Assembly: GCA_963759875.1 (NCBI GenBank)
Contig: CAVXBB010000002.1
Location: forward strand, 124,001 to 188,000
Length of the DNA: 64,000 nucleotides
Reading direction: 5' to 3'
Source of the DNA: JAFAGX01 sp963759875
Lineage (GTDB): Bacteria; Acidobacteriota; Terriglobia; Terriglobales; Acidobacteriaceae
The notes under the pieces were generated by a model, which worked only from the letters and a program-made list of their open reading frames with translations, made no database searches and had not been told where the DNA came from. Every line of letters begins with the position of its first letter. Position 1 is the first letter of the stretch. Positions 9,815 through 16,830 of the stretch are shown one piece after another. The translations under genes were made by a program, and so were the position numbers.

Positions 9815-11152
9815 CTATCTTCCGAGTGGTCTGCTGAACTGGTAGGAGATCGAGATAAATTCGCGATTGGCATCAGGGTTTCTGGATAAGGCAAAGATCG
9901 TACTGAAGTCTTGGTGCAGCCGGGAATACCCAAGTTCTGCATTAAAGTGTTGGCCAAGCTGGTGTTGCAGCGACACAGTGCCGGACGTTGTGTGCCCGCC
10001 GGGGTTTTCGAAGGTTAAAAAAGGTGTCAGAGTTTTATAAATGGCATAGGTTGCGGCTGAGCCTACACTCCAAGTACGCGCCAGTTGCCAACGTGCAGAT
10101 GCATTTGCGCTGTTTGAATGAAACGCTCCCAGCAGACCACCGCCGCCCGTAATCATTCGCGAATAGCTGGCCGCAAACGTCGTATGACGTCCCTCCCAGC
10201 CAACGCTGGCCGCCCCTGCAGGCGACCATGAACTGAACGCAAACAGTGGAGCCTGCGTAACATCTGCATGTAGAGGACCGCCAGCCAGTGAAAAGGAAAG
10301 GTTAGATTTCACATAAAACGTATAAAACGCAAATAAAGTGTGAGTCTCGGTTTGGCTTTGTCCTCCGGTTGGGTAGGCCATGATCTGGGAATATTGATAG
10401 CTAGCGCCGATGTAATGCCTCGCCGAGAGTCGGTGACTGTAGAAAAACGACCCTCCGCGAGAGCTCGAATCATAGAGGCCAACAACCTCGGCGGGATTAG
10501 AGTAATGTAAGTTTGTAAACTTTCCCCCAGCTCCGAGCATTCCGCTCGCGCTGAATTGGTAGGTCATTTCCGCATTCATTGTATTGTTGAGCTGGTCTGC
10601 GATTGGAGCGATAACAGCTATTGTCGGAGCCTGTGGGGAACCGTAAACAGCCCCTGCGGAGATTAGATCCGGCTGATTCAAAACATTTGAGGTTTTTTGG
10701 AAGGAATCGCGCACGCTCGCCGTTACATGTTGGCTTGGGCGGTATTCCAACTCCCCTGTCGCGTTTTGGTCCATTTCGTTGCGAGAGTTCGTCCGCTGAT
10801 AGAACGTGAAACCTGGACTGTAGGTCAACACTGAATGGAGACGTGGCATCGTCTCATCGAGGGCGACAGTGGGCCAAACGGAATAGCTGACGTCGCTCAC
10901 AGGACTAGAAGTAGAACCCGCGAGCACGTTGTCACTATAAGCACTGTTGAATGTGAGCCCTGCATTCAGATAGTTTGAGCGCACCTCGGATGCAGGAGTA
11001 GTCGGATAGGCCTGACCATTCACTGGGGGCGGTATGAGCATTTGCGATTGAACTTCGGAATCCGTATCGTCTGCCAGTCCATCCATGTCCACTTGAGACC
11101 ATAGCACTGGAGGAACCAGTAAAGCGATTGAAATGCAAGCTCGAAACAACAT
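9815..11152 (-). CDS. Outer-membrane beta-barrel protein of the EPS locus
   Basis: 445 residues with a signal peptide (MLFRACISIALLVPPVLWSQ). The rest has alternating hydrophobic and polar residues, many aromatic ends (FTFYQR, GASYQYSQ, FYTFYV, FAASYSR) and a terminal SISYQFSRPLGR, all typical of a beta-barrel. It resembles EpsL-like or BBP2-type barrels found beside exosortase-type EPS genes. It probably forms or supports an outer-membrane exit channel with the Wza-like protein encoded 7 nt upstream. Assignment rests on overall pattern, not a catalytic motif. Confidence 0.75.
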   Translation of the reverse strand: MLFRACISIALLVPPVLWSQVDMDGLADDTDSEVQSQMLIPPPVNGQAYPTTPASEVRSNYLNAGLTFNSAYSDNVLAGSTSSPVSDVSYSVWPTVALDETMPRLHSVLTYSPGFTFYQRTNSRNEMDQNATGELEYRPSQHVTASVRDSFQKTSNVLNQPDLISAGAVYGSPQAPTIAVIAPIADQLNNTMNAEMTYQFSASGMLGAGGKFTNLHYSNPAEVVGLYDSSSRGGSFFYSHRLSARHYIGASYQYSQIMAYPTGGQSQTETHTLFAFYTFYVKSNLSFSLAGGPLHADVTQAPLFAFSSWSPAGAASVGWEGRHTTFAASYSRMITGGGGLLGAFHSNSANASARWQLARTWSVGSAATYAIYKTLTPFLTFENPGGHTTSGTVSLQHQLGQHFNAELGYSRLHQDFSTIFALSRNPDANREFISISYQFSRPLGR

Positions 11153-11159
11153 GATTCAC

Positions 11160-11900
11160 CTATGGGACGACAATGGTATCGCGCGGCTCAAGCTTAATGT
11201 TCTGCTCGGGATCCTTTCCCTTTACTACTGTTTTGTAGTTAAAAGGAATCCTCGATTCACCACCGCCGGGATTTTGGCGCAAAACGTAAATCGCCTTCTG
11301 CTTGGCAAAGTCTCGAAAACCTCCGGCCACCGCAATCGCGTCCAACACAGTCGCCGAATTGGTAAGCGGATAGGAGCCCGGGTGCACCACTTGACCCAGA
11401 ATATTGAATTTCTCACTGTTAATCTGTTGAACCATTACAGTGACCTCTGGTTCCGCAATATAGCTCCGCAGTCTTCCTGCGATATCTTCTTCTAGTTTTA
11501 GTGGAGTCCGCCCAGCGGCCTGTACTTCTCCCACCAGTGGCAGCGAGATTTTCCCATCGGATCGCACCGGTATTGAGCGCGAGATATCCGGTTCCTTCCA
11601 GACATTGACCGCCAGTACATCATCATTTCCGATCACAAAATTATCATCATGTGGCTTGGTAGCAGAGGCCTTCCCCACCTGATTCGCCGAGCTTGGTGCA
11701 ACTCCGACTGGTTCTGGACTCTTGGCACTCGATTCTTGTGCCCAGAGCGCAGCAGTCGAGCAAAGGCATATTACGCACATTGTCGCCCCAGCTACCTGGG
11801 TAAAGCTTCGCTTAGATAACAGCAAGCGGCACAGTAGATCTGATATGCGTGTACTTACGCCATACACTGATCTTGCCATTGAATTGAGAGCCATTTCCAA
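11160..11900 (-). CDS. Wza-type polysaccharide export protein
   Basis: 246 residues with a hydrophobic segment at about 35-55 ending CSTAALWAQ, then a Poly_export domain (FVIGNDDVLAVNVWKEPDIS, PVRSDGKISLPLVGEVQAAG) and an SLBB-type domain (FNILGQVVHPGSYPL, TVLDAIAVAGGF). It is shorter than E. coli Wza and lacks a clear lipobox, so it is probably a short periplasmic or outer-membrane export component working with the adjacent barrel. The start is uncertain: ATGs at 11900, 11894 and 11879 are all possible and none has an ideal ribosome binding site. Confidence 0.88.
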   Translation of the reverse strand: MEMALNSMARSVYGVSTRISDLLCRLLLSKRSFTQVAGATMCVICLCSTAALWAQESSAKSPEPVGVAPSSANQVGKASATKPHDDNFVIGNDDVLAVNVWKEPDISRSIPVRSDGKISLPLVGEVQAAGRTPLKLEEDIAGRLRSYIAEPEVTVMVQQINSEKFNILGQVVHPGSYPLTNSATVLDAIAVAGGFRDFAKQKAIYVLRQNPGGGESRIPFNYKTVVKGKDPEQNIKLEPRDTIVVP

Positions 11901-11913
11901 AAACCCACTTTCT

Positions 11914-13356
11914 CTAATGTGAGGAGGAATACTGCGTCGGTAAATCTATTTGGTACCGCTCGATTTTGTACAACATGGTCCGATAGCTTACTTCGAGCAA
12001 CCGTGCTGCTGCTTTGCGATTCCAGCGGGTTCTTTCGAGTGCCGTGACAATGGCAGCCCGTTCTGCGTCGGACTTGACTTCATTTATAAGAGACTTCAGC
12101 GATTTCTGTGCCAACGACCGGTCGCCACAGCTCGAGGTCCCGTCGTTGGTCGCTTGCGATGACAACAATTCCCCATGACGATGAGGAACACTTTCTCGCA
12201 ATGAGCTTAAACTTTGGTCGCCAAAAGTAAGATAACGCTTCACAAAGCTCTCGAGTTCTCTCACATTGCCAGGCCATGAGTACTGCTGGCAGGCATCGAG
12301 CACGGCGGGTGAGACCTCCCGTGCAGGTAAGTTGTGATTCGTCCTGACCTTCTGCATGAAATAGTTCAGAAGAAAAGGAACATCGTCCTTACGTTGCCGT
12401 AGCGCAGGTACATCTACGGTAACGGCACTCAAATGGTAGTAGAGATCCTCGCGCAATTTCTTCCTGGACAGGGCTCGTTCAACGCTCTCAGCGTCGCTCG
12501 CAGTGAAGACGCGAACACCCACGTCAATGCAAGCATCCAGGCTGGGTTGCAAAGTTTGAGGCTGTTGCATAACCTGTAGCAGCTTTTCCTGCAACGCAAT
12601 CGGTAATTCGCAGATTTCATCGAGGAGAATTGTCCCCAGGCGGCACAATTCGAACTTTGTTAGGGCTGACTGGCCATTCTTTACCGGTCCCTGTCGATTG
12701 CCGAAAAGTTCTTTTTCCAACACATGCGGCGCCGAAGCGGCGCAATTTATTTTGAGAAATCTGCATTCCGAGCGGGTGGATCGGCGGTGAATGAGACGAG
12801 CGGCGGTATCTCTGCCACTGCCGGCCTCCCCAAGAATAAGCAGAGGAACATTGGCTTGGGCCGCCAGCTCGGCCTGGGCCCGAAATTTTTGCATTACCGG
12901 ACTGACACCTACAAAAAAGTCCCCATCGTCGAGCTCTTCAATGTCCTCATCCGTGAAAGCATTTAGCATGTGATCAGTTGAAGAGAGTTGCGCTCGAATG
13001 GCAGATTCCACCTGTTTTTCGTCGAAGGGCCAGAAAAGCATGTCCTGTACACCTAGCCGGTCTTGTTTGTCTCTCGGTACATCGCTGTGGTACGAAAGTA
13101 AAATGATCGGCATAGTCGGACGCACTGGGCGCAGCCAGCGCAGCAAGTGCAAGCCGTCGTCGTTTATGCCAGGTACTTCCAGTAGGAGCAAGTCGGGTAC
13201 TATACCGGATTGAAAACGTTCCAGGGCCTCCCAGCCACTTTTTGCCGTTTCCACGTACCACGAAGTGAAGTCGCCGACAGCCGATATCGTTTGTAGGATG
13301 GCTGGTTCTCGGCTTACAACGAGTAAACGTGGTTGTTCGGTCGTATTTTTCATCAC
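11914..13356 (-). CDS. PrsR-like sigma-54-activator homologue with degenerate REC and AAA motifs
   Basis: 480 residues: REC-like domain (about 9-125), AAA sigma-54 interaction domain (about 148-385) and Fis-type HTH at the end (WNRKAAARLLEVSYRTMLYKI). The order matches PrsR regulators of exosortase EPS loci. Key residues differ: the phosphoacceptor is Glu60 (LLLLEVPG), the conserved REC lysine is Trp109, the Walker A lysine is Arg182 (GEAGSGRD), and the GAFTGA loop reads GPVKNG after ELFGNRQ. Walker B (LLDEICELP) is kept. It probably binds DNA without normal phosphorylation or sigma-54 remodelling; that last point is inference. Confidence 0.85.
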   Translation of the reverse strand: MMKNTTEQPRLLVVSREPAILQTISAVGDFTSWYVETAKSGWEALERFQSGIVPDLLLLEVPGINDDGLHLLRWLRPVRPTMPIILLSYHSDVPRDKQDRLGVQDMLFWPFDEKQVESAIRAQLSSTDHMLNAFTDEDIEELDDGDFFVGVSPVMQKFRAQAELAAQANVPLLILGEAGSGRDTAARLIHRRSTRSECRFLKINCAASAPHVLEKELFGNRQGPVKNGQSALTKFELCRLGTILLDEICELPIALQEKLLQVMQQPQTLQPSLDACIDVGVRVFTASDAESVERALSRKKLREDLYYHLSAVTVDVPALRQRKDDVPFLLNYFMQKVRTNHNLPAREVSPAVLDACQQYSWPGNVRELESFVKRYLTFGDQSLSSLRESVPHRHGELLSSQATNDGTSSCGDRSLAQKSLKSLINEVKSDAERAAIVTALERTRWNRKAAARLLEVSYRTMLYKIERYQIDLPTQYSSSH

Positions 13357-13403
13357 GAGATTAGCAACCGACTAGCGCTAAGCCCAAGGACCCAAAAACA
13401 AAC

Positions 13404-13967
13404 CTATACTGGCTCGACGTCATACCCTTCGATGCGCACGGCCAACGACCTCTGGATAGCATCGATCGAGATGACCAGAGTTTCATCTCCTGAACGTGAA
13501 ACCAAGATTCCCTCTAGACCGCTTAGAGCTCCACTTCTGATTCGCACCCGCTGCCCGACCCGGAGAAAAGGATACGAGTATACGGACAATTGCTCTTTAA
13601 CGAGTGTTCTGATGCTCTCTATCTGTTCATCGGGGATCGGAGTCCCTTCTCCTCGACCTCCCACTAACTGATAAACCCCCTCCGAACGCAGAACGCGTAA
13701 GCGATCGTCATTTGTTGGCGCGAGCCGAGCGAAGAGATAGCAAGTAAACAGCGGCACCTCGACTTTTTTCTTGCGGTCACTCCAGCAGTGGATCTCAGTT
13801 GTAAGTGGCAAGAACGTAAGTACTCCTTGCTCTTGCAGACGATGAGCAATAGCTTTTTCATGTCTAGCGCGTGCCTGCACGGCGTACCACTTCGTCCCAC
13901 TACTTTCAGGTGCGGAGTTGATCACCACCGACGCTGACGTATTTAGGAGTTCACTGCCGGTGTTCAT
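13404..13967 (-). CDS. UpxY/NusG-family transcription antiterminator (left locus)
   Basis: 187 residues from ATG at 13967: a NGN domain (KWYAVQARARHEKAIAHRL, then FLPLTTEIHCWSDRKK and FARLAP) and a C-terminal KOW motif (VGQRVRIRSGALSGLEGILV). Specialised NusG paralogues of this kind are the first gene of long polysaccharide operons and let RNA polymerase read through them. It has a close paralogue at 39798-40349. I placed the start at 13967, not 14009, because GAGGGCGAAGCT immediately precedes it and the same sequence precedes the paralogue. Confidence 0.88.
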   Translation of the reverse strand: MNTGSELLNTSASVVINSAPESSGTKWYAVQARARHEKAIAHRLQEQGVLTFLPLTTEIHCWSDRKKKVEVPLFTCYLFARLAPTNDDRLRVLRSEGVYQLVGGRGEGTPIPDEQIESIRTLVKEQLSVYSYPFLRVGQRVRIRSGALSGLEGILVSRSGDETLVISIDAIQRSLAVRIEGYDVEPV

Positions 13968-13990
13968 AGCTTCGCCCTCTGAGTCACATC
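13968..13990 (-). promoter_or_regulatory. Conserved leader element with ribosome binding site, copy 1
   Basis: Reading on the minus strand, GATGTGACTCAGAGGGCG continues with AAGCT directly into the ATG of the NusG paralogue. The core GACTCAGAGGGCGAAGCT recurs exactly at 39673-39690 and nearly exactly at 39775-39797, in front of the other NusG gene 26 kb away. It contains the purine-rich ribosome binding site, but the conservation extends beyond what a binding site needs. Confidence 0.7.
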
Positions 13991-14009
13991 GATTGACCCT
14001 TACCATCAA

Positions 14010-14834
14010 TTCACGTTGAAAGTTAAAAGCGGGGGGAGTCCATACAACTCGCGAATTGTTATCTTGCTGCTATCAGGCGAAACTCAACGTACTCGCGTGT
14101 GATTCAAGCCTTGGGGAACTGAAACTTGCGATCTTGTTTGAACAATTCCAGGGGAGAGTGAATGCAGACTAGAAGGCTATGCAGATGGCTGCAAGAGGTA
14201 CAACATCCTAACGAACTTGTTCCTACTCACACTGATGACTGCTGGCCTGTGATTAGAGAAATCGCTGCTAGAGAAGTAATTCTCCGTTGCAAGTTCGCCC
14301 TTGTAGCTCTTCATTGAATTACAAAAGTAACAACATTTGGTCCTGGGTCGAACAGATTGTGGCCATCGTCAGGCGAACGAAAATAGCGGATTGTCGGTGC
14401 AGACCGTCTACCGATGGAAAAGCAGTTCAATGGTTTGCAGAGCTACCCACTTCGTCAACTCACGCAAGTACAACACAAGAATGGCCGACGAAAGAACTTG
14501 GTGGCGGCCGAGCTGACGCTGGACCCGGCTATGTTGCAGGAGGTGCTGCGAAAAACGGATAGAGTCTCCCCACTGCGCGCACCGGTGACGCACTGTGCTG
14601 GAGCGCTGCCATTCTCTCGTAATCATCGTGTGATTACCACAGGGTGACGTTTGCGCCCTGGCATGAGTGCTCTGGTTGCGTAGGTCGCGAGAAATAGGGT
14701 ATATTGTCCTAGTCCTTTCATCTCCCCCCTTTAGGAACAAAGCCCTCCCCCCAGATAGTTAGCTTAATCTCGCGGTTCCAGTGAGCCCACTGTGGTGCTC
14801 GCTACACAACTCGGCATTTTGCTCGGAGGAAATT
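14010..14834. other. Divergent intergenic region with no intact gene
   Basis: About 825 bases separate the minus-strand NusG gene from the plus-strand LuxR-type regulator. The middle carries a decayed IS3 OrfA remnant (listed separately). The flanks should hold both promoters and an antitermination leader, but I could not pick a convincing -35/-10 pair or sigma-54 site by eye. Confidence 0.6.
14350..14562 (+). mobile_element. Decayed IS3-family OrfA transposase remnant
   Basis: Piecing together two frames gives EQIVAIVR, then NSGLSVQTVYRWKSSS, then NGRRKNLVAAELTLDPAM and LQEVLRKTDR. This is the HTH and leucine-zipper portion of an IS3-family OrfA (family pattern: SEQTFYRWK ... KKLVADLTLDKAMLQEVL). 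At least one frameshift separates EQIVAIVR from the HTH, there is no start codon in frame, and no OrfB or terminal inverted repeats were recognised. It is a fossil insertion in the divergent regulatory gap. Confidence 0.75.
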
Positions 14835-15836
14835 ATGAATGTAGGAGTTAATAGCCGCAATGATGTTGTGCGGGTATTTGTTGCTGACAATTCCCCCATT
14901 CATACTGCATTGCTGTCAGACGCCTTGCGACGTGATGGCCTAGAGATAGTTTGCTCGCAACCCGATTCCAGTGGGTTAATTCCTGAGGTAAGCGCCGGCA
15001 ATATCGATGTACTGGTCATCGCTGCTGATGTGCAGGAACAGCCTGGTAGAGGTTTCGAGGTATTGCGTGAGCTGCGTGTTTCTTGTCCAAGAATTCGTAC
15101 ATTAATTCTGCTAACTTCTTCGAAACCAGAACTTATTCTTGAAGCATTCCGAGCTGGGGCACGTGGGGTTTTCAGCCGCAACGGTTCGGTCGACATGTTG
15201 GTGAAGGCAATTCAATGCGTGCATGGCGGTCAAATCTGGGCTAACAGTCGGGAGATGAGTCTGGCGCTGGAAGCGCTAGCATCATTCCGTACAGTTCACG
15301 CTGTGAACTACGGCGGGGTCAACCTACTTTCTAAGCGCGAAACCGACGTGGTCGAGTGCGTTGCACAAGGTTTAAGCAATCGAGAAATCGCTGAGCGCCT
15401 AGGATTGAGCCAACACACAATCAAAAACTATTTATTTAGGGTGTTCGACAAATTAGGAGTGTCGAGCCGGGTTGAACTTTTGTTTATGACCTTAAGCCAA
15501 GCGCCATCTGACAGGATCGAGACGTTCTCTAGCTCCTTCAGTTGCTCGGGCCAGGATTCTAGCAAAATTGCGGCCTGTGAAAGGGCTGCAGAGGAGGGCG
15601 CACTTTCGGCGCAGGTTCTTCTAGCTCAAGTGTACTCCTCCGCCCAATCCGATCCCGAGAGGATGCTAGAGGCTTACATGTGGTACATGATCGCGGCTGA
15701 TCGACTTTCGAATGAACGCGATAATTCCCGGGGGACACTTTCTCCTGAACTGGCACTCGAAGCCGAGCGTCGAGCAGCCGCTTGGCTAAAGAACAGACGT
15801 GGAGTCGGACTTACAACCTCATCCCGGCGGGCATGA
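14835..15836 (+). CDS. LuxR/NarL-type regulator with pseudo-receiver and C-terminal Sel1 repeat
   Basis: 333 residues from ATG at 14835, preceded by GGAGGAAATT. Residues about 12-130 have a receiver-like fold but the usual acceptor Asp position reads VLVIAADVQ and the acidic pair is only partly kept. A LuxR HTH follows (LLSKRETDVVECVAQGLSNR, then EIAERLGLSQHTIKNYLF). The C-terminal third contains Sel1/TPR-like helices (ACERAAEEGALSAQVLLAQV, then EAYMWYMIAAD). A paralogue with the same unusual layout lies at 37381-38400. Divergent from the left NusG operon, so it is a candidate regulator of it. The start at 14781 was rejected for lack of a binding site. Confidence 0.85.
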   Translation: MNVGVNSRNDVVRVFVADNSPIHTALLSDALRRDGLEIVCSQPDSSGLIPEVSAGNIDVLVIAADVQEQPGRGFEVLRELRVSCPRIRTLILLTSSKPELILEAFRAGARGVFSRNGSVDMLVKAIQCVHGGQIWANSREMSLALEALASFRTVHAVNYGGVNLLSKRETDVVECVAQGLSNREIAERLGLSQHTIKNYLFRVFDKLGVSSRVELLFMTLSQAPSDRIETFSSSFSCSGQDSSKIAACERAAEEGALSAQVLLAQVYSSAQSDPERMLEAYMWYMIAADRLSNERDNSRGTLSPELALEAERRAAAWLKNRRGVGLTTSSRRA

Positions 15837-15932
15837 TCATACCTCGCAACGTATATGACTAAAAGGTGCCCTTCAGATATTCAACTGTGAGTCATTAACC
15901 TGAAAGTCTCGTATCGAGAAATTAAGAAGTAA

Positions 15933-16616
15933 TCATGGGATATTGGCAATGGCCTGATTGGAGTATGCGCTTTCGACATTGCTGGAACTAACGGCGGTTG
16001 AGACATAGTAGTATGTAGCACCAGATTGAACGTTTGCGTCAGTGTAGCCCGTGCCGGATAACAACGCAGCGTTTAACCGTGAATACGGGCCGCCGGATTG
16101 CGTGCTGCGATAAATGTTGTAGCCAATCACCGTCGACGTGCTCGGGCTCCAAGTGAGTGCCACGCCATGTCCTCCCGAGGTTTGGGTGCCATTGCCAGAA
16201 AATGACTCAGTCAGAGAAGGATCCGAGGCATTGCTGATGAAAGAAATGCTACCCGAGGATGCGCCTCCTGCAGTCGGGGTGAATGAGATTGTATACGTTG
16301 CGCTCTTACCCATCGGCACGGTAATAGGAAATGTAATTCCGCTGACTGAATATCCCGAGCCGATCCATGCGGCGGAGGAGACAACAACGTCGGCATTCGT
16401 CGCTTACAGAGTTCCATTCAAGGAAGAGCTGTCGCCGACGGCTACGTTTCCGAAATTCAGCGCAGCCGGAGAAACCGCAAGTGTGCCTGACGTATTACCC
16501 GAAATTTGGCTCTGAGGACCTGAAGAGACACCAGAGCAGCCGGTGAGCGCGCATGTGGCCGCCAACGTCAGAGCGGCGGCCATGCACCTTACCTGCAACG
16601 TGCGCGTCATGGTCAT
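15933..16616 (-). pseudogene. ASH/fibronectin-type lipoprotein interrupted by an in-frame stop
   Basis: Reads as a lipoprotein signal (AAALTLAATCALTGCSG), one ASH (choice-of-anchor D) domain beginning AVSPAALNFGNVAVGDS, and a fibronectin type III-like end (VIGYNIYRSTQSGGPYS, YYYVSTAVSSSNVESAYS). A TAA at 16406-16404 interrupts the frame just after SSSLNGTL; beyond it the same frame continues for about 150 codons with ATNADVVVSSAAWIGSGYSV, exactly where the domain should go on. A point mutation is the simplest explanation. It is a short paralogue of the next gene on the same strand. Start chosen at ATG 16616; TTG at 16661 is possible. Confidence 0.75.
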
Positions 16617-16830
16617 AGAACGATTGTCGATGTGGAACCAAAACACAGTCGAGAGAGCCAAAAGGCATGGCCACTCTCACGATTGCAATCACCCTTTGGT
16701 AACATAACACTAGCTTCCTACTTTGCTACATCTTAAGTCCGTACCAATCGCAATGCAAGGTACTTCCCTACCGCTCTCAGTTAACGAACTCCGCTCAATT
16801 GCAGAACAATGTGGCTCAGTGCTGTCATTG

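Noticed and set aside
9814..9957. Longer N-terminus for the left Wzz-like protein starting at 9957
   Set aside because: It would overlap the upstream barrel gene by 143 bases and has no good ribosome binding site; the ATG at 9813 has GGAAG and follows the barrel stop by one base.
11914..14834. Sigma-54 (-24/-12) promoters expected next to a PrsR-type regulator
   Set aside because: No convincing TGGCAC-N5-TTGC pattern in the intergenic spaces, and the regulator itself lacks GAFTGA.
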